Below, one piece after another: positions 33,050-42,496 of a stretch of DNA of 64,000 nt. Location of the stretch: contig AP026538.1 of assembly GCA_026075535.2 (NCBI GenBank), positions 9,734,001-9,798,000 on the forward strand. Direction: 5' to 3'. The first letter of the stretch is position 1. The number at the start of each line of letters is the position of its first letter. The DNA is from Tricholoma matsutake (lineage: Eukaryota; Basidiomycota; Agaricomycetes; Agaricales; Tricholomataceae). The position numbers were made by a program, and so were the translations under genes. The notes under the pieces were generated by a model that was not told the DNA's origin, did not search any database, and was given only the letters and a program-made list of their open reading frames with translations.

Positions 33050-33979
33050 CCATCCTGCTATCCCTTTCCAAACATTCCCAAAAAATCCAAACTCTTATCG
33101 ACTCTGGTTCCTCACATTGTTTCCTCAATTCATCATTCGTGCAGGACAACCAACTTAGTACCAAAACCATTCCTCTGATTGGACTCTGACTGTTTGATGG
33201 AACTTGTAACTCTACCATAACTCAAGTCATGGAACTCCCAGTCACTTCTCCATCTGGTGAAGTGTTCAATCTGACATTTTATGTAACCTCGCTGGACTCT
33301 TCCTGTTCTGCAGTAACTTGGTCATAACTGGCTGAAGCAATACAATCCATTGATTGACTGGTCTTCAGGCCAAATGAATTTCCATTCCGCAGCTCAAAGA
33401 GGTCCTGCCCCCTTGACGTCCTCTGACTCTCCTATCTTGTGTGAGTCACCTTCACCTCCAAACCTTCCAGCGGAAACCTGCAAAACCCCTGTAATCACTA
33501 AACCCTCAAAACTTATACCTCCTGAGATCTCTTTCATCAATGCTGCCACTTACATGCATGCAAGCAAACTTCCTGGGGCTGTTGCCTTTCAGATGACATT
33601 CTCCCCGGAAGGACTGGCAGCTAAATCCTCAGTAGCATCCAGAAATCCTCTGGACCTTTCAGATGTTCCAGAAGAATATCACAGATTTGCAGATGTTTTT
33701 AATAAACAAAAAGCCAACACCCTTCCTCCACACCGTCCCTTCGACCTCAAGATAGAGATGGAGGATAACGCTCCCCCACCTCCAGGTTGCATGTACTCCC
33801 TCTCTCCCTCTGAGCTCGAGGCCCTCCGAATATTCATTGAAGAAAATGTTTGCTTGGGCTTCATCTGAATCCCCTCACGGCGCTCCTATACTCTTTGTCA
33901 AGAAAAAGGATGGGAGTCTCTGACTTTGCATTGACTACCGGGGACTCAACCGCATCTCAAAAAAGGACCGCTGGAGATG
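33050..33979 (+). pseudogene. Element D protease and RT start
   Basis: A retropepsin LIDSGSSHCFLNSSF lies near 33098-33142, with the DSG triad intact. A TGA follows in LIGL*LFDGT (about 33187). After a frameshift near 33310 the frame reads NPLIDWSSGQMNFHS, then EEYHRFADVFNKQKANTLPPHRPFDLKIEM and the start of RT. A further TGA lies in GSL*LCIDYRG near 33919, an Arg position in relatives. No YVDD motif remains. Confidence 0.75.
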
Positions 33980-34859
33980 TACAGTCTCAATGCAGACAGT
34001 ACAGAGACTCAGCAAACACAGGAGAAGAGCCCCAAAGCATGGGCAATGCAATCTATAGCAGTGGTATGGAATGATGAACAGTCTGTAGCCTACGTGGATA
34101 TCTACATGTGGTCACGTGACTGTGTATGTACCTGCTGACTGTGGTGATGGCAGGATGCATGGTTACATGTGCCCCCCTACACAATAGCAACACCCTCATT
34201 GTGATCTCAACTCTAGATGAAAAGAAACACAGGAAAATGATGTCTGAAATATCCAAAGATAATATATGCAGTGAACAAAAAATTAAAATAAAAAGCTCAG
34301 CATGGTGGTGTCCATCCCAAGGCATGAAGGGCCTGACTCAAATTGATGAGACAGGGGTCTCAATCCCAGTTGAGTACCAGAGCTGGAGGTATGGGTGCAG
34401 GTGTAGGGGTAGGAGCCAGGGTTCCAAATGGAATGGTGGTGACAGGCTATACTGGAGGGATGACATTGGGTACTGAATGGTTGAGAATGAGGTGGGAAAA
34501 CATGAGATCGGTGAAAGAATTGTTGCAGGGGTATAGAGGAATGGGGTGGAGGTCGTCATCATCAAGTACATCATCGCAGGGTCCCAAACGGCTGGGTACA
34601 GCCCATTCGCAGACCAGAGAGGTCTTGTGGCTGCATACTAGTGGTTGGCATCAACGTGGCATCATCAGCCCAGTCAAAATGTGGGGGTGCAGGCATTGAT
34701 GGTGGCAGTACGGGGCTCAAAGGGGGTTCAGTAGGGAACAGGGGCCATAAAACAGCAGCTGCAGGGGCTATATACAGTGGAGGGAGTGCAGGGGGCAAAC
34801 AGGGAGTTTCCGTGGGTGTGGACAGTGTCATTGGTGATGCAGGAGGGGTGTACCACCCG
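33980..34859. other. No confident gene; Pro-rich frames on the minus strand
   Basis: Minus-strand frames at 34338-34574 and 34571-34831 encode Pro/Thr/Ser-rich sequence without a domain, and the plus strand is Gly-rich in mirror. This may be coding sequence split by the solo LTR at 34865, since Pro-rich minus-strand frames also lie beyond it (35531-35820), but I cannot confirm a frame across. Confidence 0.25.
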
Positions 34860-34864
34860 GGTGG

Positions 34865-35530
34865 TGTTACAATTTTCCTTGTAACTCATGGAACCCGACC
34901 GACCTGACCGACCTGATGATCCCCTCCAGACAGGAGGCACTCCATGATTCATGCCTAGGGCATGTCCTTGACACCAGACACACGCACGACACATGCCGGC
35001 TGCATCCATTCGATCCCCTTCCTGTGGAAGGCACCCTTGATGCATGGTGACTCCATGCACCTGAACCCACTCCCACACATGCTGTGATACAACAGCCTCT
35101 TGACATGAGGTCCATGACGTCGGACTCTCACGATCGACATGCTGCGGTGCAGCATGTCCTTGACATCAGACGCCTCATGCTAGGCATGAGGCCTATTGTT
35201 TCTATTCTTACTTGATACACATCTATCTTTCCGATTGGACGATAAGGACCTCCCTTGTAGTATAAGTACTGCAACTCATAGTAGGGATGTCCTTAGTTTA
35301 GATCTAGGCAATCTACAGCTTTAACTTGTGAACTTGCAAACTTACTTGAAACCACTAAGGAAGCCCCTTAGTGCGTGAACCCGAATGACTCTACACAGAA
35401 GGCCTGCTAGAGTGCACTATCTCTCTTACGTCAGACGCTCCGAGTAAGACTAGTGCCGAATGACTTGTCAAGGAAGCACCTCGTCAAACGACATTGACTA
35501 GATCAAGTGGTTGAGGCTTCGCCCTTAACA
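34865..35530 (+). mobile_element. Solo LTR of the element C family (666 bp)
   Basis: It starts TGTTACAATTTT and ends CGCCCTTAACA, so the termini form TGTTA/TAACA. Perfect 5-bp duplications GGTGG flank it (34860-34864, 35531-35535). From 34951 on it matches the LTR at 21264-21823 in the same orientation. Its own matching flanks show an independent insertion that lost its interior. It retains more CpG sites than the 21-kb copy. Confidence 0.85.
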
Positions 35531-36460
35531 GGTGGTGGCAAAACAGCTCATTTGTGGGGGGTCTGGGGCTCGAGGTCTGCACAGGGGTCAAGGAAGGGAG
35601 CTGTGGGTGACAGGGTGATGTGGGAGGTGTCCTGGGCCTTTGTTGGGAGTCCTGGGGTGAGCAGGGTCGTTCTGCTGAGTAAATGACATGTTTTGACATG
35701 CACACTTGCTTGTCGTCACATAGCTGACCTTGACTGTTTGATGAACATTTTCTTGACCAATGTCTGAAATATGACTCAAGTCAAAGGGATGGGAGTCGAG
35801 GTCAAATGTGATTGTCACCTTGCATCAACACTGTAATACAGATGTATGGCCATTGAAGATACAATGGTGTAAACAACACAACTAGTCATTCCACTCATGG
35901 TGAAATTAGGGTGTAGCACGGGTCACACTGTGGGTCTCGCTTACAATACCATACCTGCAACCTGTAACACTGTACCTGTACCCGCAGGTACAGGTTACAC
36001 CCGAAGGTTTTAATCAAACACTGCGGTACCGCAGTATACTGTTGAAGTATTGATTTTTTTCATGAAACTAACTAACCTCCCTCATGCATAGTGAGGGAGG
36101 GGCTATGAAATTAATTAGTGAGAGCAACAAAAAAATCTCCCTCATGGTGGTTGGATTCCCTCTCTCTCGTCTCCATTGTGCCATCCCCTCCCCCTCTCCA
36201 TTGCTCCCTGTTTCCACCCCATGATCAGTTGCTCGCAGCAGTGGATGGGGGTGCTGTTGTGGTAGTGGTGGTGGTGGTGGCGGTATGTTGTCATTGTCCC
36301 TATCCTCCCCAGCATTGTCATCGGGTCCTTGCTTTCTTCTGGTCCTCATTGTTGTCTGTCCCTTGTCCTCTTTGTCATTGTTGTCAGTAGTCCTAGTTAG
36401 TACCTAAAAAGTTTGTTAGTTAACAAAAAATCAAATGAGAAGAGAAAGAAAATACCTACA

Positions 36461-36491
36461 GCCCAAGAGATGTTGTCAACGTCTCTTGGGC
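36461..36491. repeat. Long stem (about 15 bp) beside the intron donor
   Basis: GCCCAAGAGATGTTG pairs with CAACGTCTCTTGGGC, with one T-G mismatch, at almost the same distance from the minus-strand donor (36455) as the 2930-2957 stem is from 2925. The outer GCCCAA is shared; the inner stem differs but still pairs. Confidence 0.65.
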
Positions 36492-36557
36492 CTTTTCCCC
36501 TCGGGATTCCCTTGTTGTCCCCATTGTCCCCATCCCCACTACTCCCTATTTCTACCC

Positions 36558-36960
36558 CATGAGCAGTTGCTCATGGCAGCAGTTGGGGGTGCTGTCATGG
36601 TGGTGGTGGGGTACTGGGATCCCGGGTCCTCCTTCATTGTTGTTATCCCCCTTTCCTGGCATGGCAGTGGTTCCCTCCTCTCCCTGCCTCCTCCCCGCCT
36701 CCCGTCGTTGGTTGTTGTCCCATCCTCATCCTCATCCCTGTTGTCCTGTTGTCGTCTGGTTCATTGTTGTCCTTTCATTGTCATTCATTGACTCGTCTCC
36801 TGTTGGCCTGATCGTTCCCATCCCTCCTCGTCCCTGTTGTCTCGTTGTTGTCTGGTTTGTCGTTGTCCTTTCATTGTTATTTGTTCCCTCTCATCTCCCA
36901 TTGGCCCCATTGTTCCCATCCTGTTGCTCCCCATTTCCACCCTGTGAGCAGTTACTCACA
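36558..36960. repeat. Palindromes of the AGCAG..CTC family
   Basis: 18-bp inverted repeats lie at 36558-36575 (CATGAG..CTCATG) and 36943-36960 (TGTGAG..CTCACA), with an imperfect one near 36219-36237. Together with the four at 2.2-2.62 kb they share the loop region CAG(N)TG while the arms vary and stay paired. Confidence 0.65.
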
Positions 36961-37701
36961 GCGGTGGAGCAGGGTGCTGTGGTGGTGGTGGTGGTCTGTC
37001 ATCATTGTTGTTGTCATCCCTACCCTCCCCATCATCATCATCTGGTTCCCTAACCTCCCTGTCATCATTGTCATTGTCGTCTGGTCCTTATCCTGGACCT
37101 GGTTGACCTGACAGTCATCGTCCTTGTTGTTCTCATCACCCTCATTGTCCCATCGTTCTTGCAGTTGCTCTCGTGGTCTTTGTTGTTGGTGATGGGTGGT
37201 CATAGATGGTGGGTCATTGGCTGGGGGTGCTGCTGTGTGGGTGGTACCCCTCTTCTTTGTCCTCCCCATCATTGCTTTCATCCACCATCTCCGTTGTTGT
37301 CAAGTAGTACAAACTGTAATCTAGAAAAAAGAACAGTTAGTTAATTGAACAAAACAAAAAACTTACCATTGTTGAGCTGAACCACTGAAATCTGGAAAAG
37401 ACAACATTTAGTTGATCGAAAAAGATGAAAAAAACTTACTATTATGATGGGCGATGCAAAGTCGAGCCCACGGGTGAAGAGGAAAAAGTCTGGCTGGTGT
37501 TGATCGATGTCTGGCAATGGCCAGATCCAGCAATTCAAGCAACCCATCAATACCCGTGACACCACCAAAACAGGTATGGTATGTCACAGGTCCGGCATTT
37601 TGGCAACCATACCTGCACCAATCAAACCTGTGGGCCATTTACCGCAGGTTTACCCATACCCGTGCTACACCCTAGGTGAAATATAAGTCTCACTAATGAT
37701 G

Positions 37702-38340
37702 CTAGCATGTCCCTCGACTCGAAGTGTGGCAAGTTGAGGCACATTTAATAAACCATGTAAATCTTACTCTATTGGAGATCACATGAAACAACATCTGGGA
37801 ATGTTCTTCCTCCAATGAGGTCGAGTCAAAGGCATAATTTAGGTCTTGTGCTGCTACCTGAGATGGGCCGAATTCAAAGGGCACATCTTTTCGAGTAAGG
37901 TTGATTGGCACAGCTGCTTGATGTGCAAAACTCTGAATGAAAATTTGACAAACTCCAATTGTTCCTAAGAACACCTTAACTTCTGTGAGTGTACGACATG
38001 GACCCGACTTCTGAATCTTCTGGATACACGTCGGGTCAGCCATTCAACCTTGAATATTGCATCGATGACCTAAAACGATTATTTCGGTAACTGAAGCAAA
38101 TAACTTGGGCCCTGAGAACGTTCCACCACAATACTTCATGCGTTGGACGATACGATTCAGATTCTCGAGGTGCTCCCATATGAATTGTCGAATGCCTGAG
38201 TTGTCAGTGATTGTTTCATAAGACCCACCAATCATTTGATATTCCGATTTTGGGCCCTTCATTGGTGTGTCGTCAATATAAGGGATCATGATATGAGGGA
38301 CCTTGGGTTGTAGGATGAAAGGCATGAGCCTGTGCTGTAA
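37702..38340 (-). pseudogene. Gypsy reverse transcriptase fragment
   Basis: The minus strand reads FILQPKVPHIMIPYIDDTPMKGP, with a YIDD catalytic box, then RQFIWEHLENLNRIVQRMKYCGGTFSGPKLF and, after a TGA at 38044 (NIQG*MADP), VKVFLGTIGVCQIFIQSFA. This covers RT palm to thumb of a gypsy lineage distinct from A-D. Both ends are lost; it abuts the hAT-like element at 37674, so it may be the pre-existing target. Confidence 0.75.
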
Positions 38341-38589
38341 ATCTGTATAGAATTGTCAGTTCAGACAAAGTTTATGGACAGAATACAATACTATTTAGTC
38401 AACTGCAGCAGTTTTCTAAGTAGGAGAGTAAATCTCTGAGGGGGGTGAATTGAATTAATTTTCTTTGGAGGAACAAACACCCTCCTTATATACCTAAAAC
38501 TAAGAATAGATTTGTAAGCATAGATGAATAAGGATGCCCTAAGGCCCTACAAATCATGACAAAAAAGTTCCTAACTGAGTCATTGTGGC

Positions 38590-38905
38590 ATGTGTTTCAG
38601 AACATCTTCATGTGTTTCAGAAAATTCAAAGTCTACATGTGCTTCAGAAAAACTACATGTGGTTCAGAAAATCTCACGTGTGCTTCAGACAGAAAATCTC
38701 CATGTGCTTCAGAAAGTCTACATGTGCTTCAGAAAATCTCCATGTGCTTCAGAAAACCTACATCTATTAGGTTTCTTCATGGCTGTGCAAGGCTATGCAA
38801 TAGCTGTGGAATGCTGTGGAATGCTGTAGAGTGCTGTAAAATGCTGTAAAATGGCTGTGCAAAGCTGTAGAAGGCTGTAGAAGGCTGTAGAATGCTGTAA
38901 AATGG
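38590..38905. repeat. Two adjacent short tandem arrays
   Basis: 38590-38765 holds about nine imperfect copies of an approximately 20-bp unit (ATGTGCTTCAGAAAATCTAC). 38785-38905 holds about ten copies of an 8-11 bp unit (GCTGTAGAATG). The composition is AT-rich with no coding signal. A 50-bp direct repeat (TACTTTGATATGTATCTGG..) follows at about 38912 and 39083. Confidence 0.7.
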
Positions 38906-39548
38906 CTGATTACTTTGATATGTATCTGGTGTGTGATTTGAATTACTATGAATTTCAGGAATTATGCCAAATTTCATGAAATCAAAGTAATCAGGGTGGG
39001 GTGGCAAATCATTAACCTGAGATGAAACCTAAACCCTATCTCTGTCCCATTTTTATTTATTTGAATGAAATATATCAATCAATTACTTTGATATGTATCT
39101 GGTGTGTGATTTGAATTACAATGAATTCCAGTGAGTTACGCCAAATTTCATAGAATTAAGCCAGATTTTGTGGAATTACATCAGATTTCATGAAATTATG
39201 CTGGATGTCTGCTATATAGTTGTATGTAAAGGAAATTATCACATAGATTGTTTATATAAGACTTTGAGTAATGGAATTCAATAATGGTCTTCAGATGTGT
39301 TGTAGGCTCTTGGTGACTTTAATGTCACACTTGTCACATTTCATCACAAGCAAATGAAAACACCATATTTTGTGGCCTCAATTTCTCAACAACTGTTCTG
39401 CCAATTCCTTAGCTATTTGGTAGAGCTTATCTATCATATACTACCTACATTTCGTCCCTCCAAAGCTTTCCCAATTTTGTGTTTCACTCTATAAGATAAG
39501 TCTTATAGAAGTGCTGTATAATGAATTGTACATAGGTACTTAGTACAT

Positions 39549-39695
39549 AACTGGTCAGGACTGAAGTTGGTTCTGGACCAGTTCTAACTGGTCCAGAAAC
39601 TGCTCAAAACTGTAGTGGACCAGTCCTGTAGGGTCCAGTCCACCCTCAAAGAGGGTGAAAAACTGGACTGGACTGGACCTGAAAGCACTAGTACT
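39549..39695. repeat. ACTGGTCC-rich repeat, possible small hAT-type MITE
   Basis: Many direct and inverted copies of ACTGGTCC/GGACCAGT within 150 bp, a pattern of transposase-binding ends. No clean TIR is seen; CTTAGTAC/ACTAGTAC flanks are suggestive only. Confidence 0.3.
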
Positions 39696-39726
39696 ACATT
39701 CTTTCCTGTTGCCATACTTCTGAGTC

Positions 39727-40312
39727 GTTTCTATCAGGTAAGAACTGGAGTTATCTTTGAAGCGATGGTGACCTTTACTGTTTATATACTTTATCACTTA
39801 ACAGATCACCCACTTCAATGTTAACATATATGATTACATATGTATTACCTACAAGATTCTTTTCTGTCCCATGCTTTGTTTCTATCAGGTAAGAATGGGA
39901 GTTATTGTCAAAATGGTCATGCACCTTTACTGATTACATGCATACTATCACTTATAAGATCACCCTCTTCAACCTATGCAATTACATATTAACATACATG
40001 GTTACATAGGTATCACCTACAAGTTCACTTTGGGCATCATTATCTTATACACTTTATCACTTATCAGATGATTGTGCACTTTACTGATTACATGCCTATC
40101 ACTTATCAGATCACCCTCTTCAACCTTAATGTATCTGATTACATATGTATCACCTACAAGATTCTTTTCTGTTGCCATGCTTTGTTTCTATCAGGTAAGA
40201 ATGGGAGCTATTGTCAAAACGATCGTGCACCTTTACTGCTTACATGCCTATCACTTATCAGATCACCCTCTTCAACATACGTGATTGCATATGTATCACC
40301 TAACTTTGGGTA
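39727..40312. repeat. Tandem array with a period of about 150 bp
   Basis: TTCTATCAGGTAAGAA.GGGAG recurs near 39728, 39878 and 40185, with a degenerate unit between the last two. Each is followed by TTTACTG..TATCACTTA..AGATCACCCTCTTCAA and GATTACATATGTATCACCTA. This gives about four units. Frames across it are repeats, not a gene. Confidence 0.65.
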
Positions 40313-40615
40313 TCATCTTGTAGTAGACCCCACTTGGTATGGCTTGACCTTGATACAAATTTTGGCAGTCAAATTATGTACTGATACTCAGACATCACTG
40401 GCAGTCAAGGAGATATATGAGATATTCATTTCTTGTGCCATAGGAGTTAGCTAGACCCAAGTTTCACATGACATCAGTGTACATCAATCTGCCTTGCATT
40501 CAGCATTCAGGCTATTCTGACTTAGCACAATGGTCCATGAAGATTGTTCCTACTTTTCTATCAGGCACCATCACCTTTGATCTAATGATTCCCGTCAGTC
40601 GGTGCTAAAGCCCAG

Positions 40616-42490
40616 GTGATCGTTGCCACAATGAAGAAGGCAAAGGGGACCAACACACCGATGGGACATTGGTCACTTGATGTAGAGAGTATCAACTCTT
40701 GGTGCGGGCCAAAGTTGCTGAAGAAGAACATGACATGCAACCTTTCAAAGTATGCCTATGCAAGCGTGATTGAGGAACAAATCGTCACTGAGTACAGGGA
40801 GGATATGTTTGAAGAGATACCAGAGACAGCAACTCTCCTTTGGGCAACAGCACTTGTGCTGCAGGATGCACTTGTGCTGACAAAGATCATTGTCAAGAAG
40901 CAGAATAAAGCCCCCATGTTAGGCTTGTCAGTATTCACATTCATGGATGGTATTGATGCACCCCATGTCACTCAAACTCACACCAATGTTGAACCTTACA
41001 TTGACAAGAGACACACATGGACAGCATTCCTACATTATCACAAAGAAACTCAGGATATCATCCAGGTGGTCAAGCGTAAAGATGTGGCGGTGGCTATCCC
41101 TGGCCGAAAGACAACTGCAGTGGCTGTTCATAACAAGATTAATGAGCTCATTGAGGTGAGTCGAATGTCCATACTACTGCCGTTGATCATTCAACAAGCA
41201 TACAAAGGTGTTAAATATACAAGCGGCCATACATCGCAAAATGGTGGACTCAGGGGATGCAGTAGAGGATATTGACCCTTATGATGAGAAGTGGGAAGTT
41301 GATGATACCGATATTGTGGTGATGGGTAACCATCAGAGAAAGGCCATCCACCCAGAGTTTGAAGTACATGATTCAGTGACCAAAACTCTGACAATATATC
41401 TAACAAGGCAGCAGGAAGACAATAATGAAGATTGAGAGAAAGAAACTGGTCAAGAAGGTGATCAAGAGTATGACAGTCATTGTCCATTCACATAATTACA
41501 TCACTGAACAAATATATCTACATCAGAGCAGGCTGAGCCTGCATGCATAATCCAGGACACAGTTGAGCAAGCACAACAATCCAGTCATTTTGACATGATC
41601 ATGGCAGATGAAGCTGCACCAGATGTATCAGCAAAAGTACACCAACCATATGGCAAAGATCGGCCCTGGAAATCAATGGCAGTGGCAGACCGAACCCACC
41701 ACAAATCAATGGATGTGGACTCACAGGTCAAATCCATGTCCAAGGGTGTAACCGATATAACTCCAGGTATGGACTGCTCATGGTCATACTAATATATATG
41801 CTAGATGGATTGACATATATAAGGTGGCCACATGCAACATGAGAAGGGTTTGATGAACAAAGATATGCAACATAGCCATGAGGCAACAGAACGTGAGTTG
41901 CGGTGTTCTATGTCCAAAGGTCAAACACCCCCAGCAAGCGATGCCGATATATCGGACAACAATGAACATGGTGAAGAAGGCCACGAGCCAATGGATTGTG
42001 ACTCATGGCACATCTGGCCACTTCAGACAGCAGGTATGTCAACAGAGTGCACCACACTGTCATAGACAAAGGATAATGATAACACATATTGAACTAGGTG
42101 TAAACACTCAAGATCAATTGTCAAACAGCCGTGAGTCAACAGATGTTGAGTCACAGCATATAACAAGGATTGTTCCAGGTCCAAAATCATCAAACAGCCA
42201 CAAGTTGACACATGTTGAGTCATGGTGTACAATGCAGAATGTTCCAAATGATGTAGCATTGAACAGCTGCAAGTCAACTTGTGTTGAGTCATGGCATATA
42301 ACAAGGATTGTTCCAGGTCCAATATCATCAAACAGCTGCGAGTCAACACATGTTGAGTCACAGCATATATCATCCACTGTGCAAAATCCAAGTGCCAGTG
42401 ATGCCCACTCAACCAGCGATGATGATGGTACTAGCAATATTATACTGGCCCTTGAGCTACCATTAATTTTATCCAGGTGCCATGGTGCTG
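40616..42490 (+). pseudogene. Unrecognised multi-exon gene, 5' part
   Basis: The first long frame, 40616-41155 (..KAKGTNTPMGHWSLDVESINSWCGPKLL..), ends at a GTGAGT donor near 41156. A second exon-like frame at 41208-41435 is acidic (AVEDIDPYDEKWEVDDTD). Further frames run to 42490 and include four 69-bp units. I recognise no domain. Composition is host- or transposon-like, and the frame is interrupted at 42497 by the hAT-like element. The label pseudogene reflects that disruption and the later stops. Whether it is a host gene or an uncharacterised transposon gene is open. Confidence 0.35.
42122..42395 (+). repeat. Four-unit, 69-bp minisatellite in a coding-like frame
   Basis: Units start at 42122, 42191, 42261 and 42329. 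Each encodes roughly SNSCESTHVESQHITRIVPG. Lengths of 69, 70 and 68 bp break the frame in one unit, so if this was coding it has begun to decay. Confidence 0.6.
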
Positions 42491-42496
42491 CAAAAC

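Larger units (their letters stand above)
31658..33979 (+). mobile_element. Ty3/gypsy element D, truncated in RT
   Basis: Gag, zinc knuckle, protease and the first RT blocks lie on the plus strand. Similarity ends at about 33979 after KKDRW of the conserved RITKKDRYPLP block. It belongs to a different gypsy lineage from A-C (DPDTFNRANPWKLQDFLVLCNLHF type gag). Confidence 0.75.
36068..37440 (-). other. Minus-strand spliced cargo of the hAT-like element
   Basis: Three intron-like segments on the minus strand fit fungal rules: 37392-37439 (GTAAGTTTTTTT..TTTTCCAG, 48 bp), 37321-37366 (GTAAGTTTTTTG..TTTTTTCTAG, 46 bp) and 36404-36455 (GTATTTTC..CTTTTTAG, 52 bp). The exons between are low complexity: Asp/Asn/Thr/His-rich (36952-37281) and Arg/Pro-rich (36068-36349, MRTRRKQGPDDNAGEDRDND..). 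No domain is recognised. The same architecture of palindromes, T-rich introns and CT-rich exons is found at 1.86-2.95 kb. It could be a captured gene fragment or a structured non-coding transcript. Confidence 0.45.
35907..37674. mobile_element. hAT-like non-autonomous element, 1768 bp, 17-bp TIR, 8-bp TSD
   Basis: Perfect 17-bp inverted ends TAGGGTGTAGCACGGGT (35907-35923) and its complement (37658-37674) are flanked by the identical 8-bp GGTGAAAT (35899-35906, 37675-37682). The YARNG-type tip and 8-bp duplication are hAT hallmarks. Subterminal short palindromes (ACCTGTACCCGCAGGTACAGGT area 35967-35990; GCGGTACCGC near 36024) are likely transposase sites. There is no transposase. The interior carries a minus-strand intron-bearing cargo. 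Confidence 0.9.

Noticed and set aside
21264..35530. The two homologous LTRs as the two ends of one 14-kb element
   Set aside because: The right copy has its own perfect GGTGG duplication, and a Helitron plus an unrelated gypsy element lie between.
40072..40454. Small ORFs with YHLSDHPLQ-type repeats as a gene
   Set aside because: They are translations of the 150-bp tandem array.
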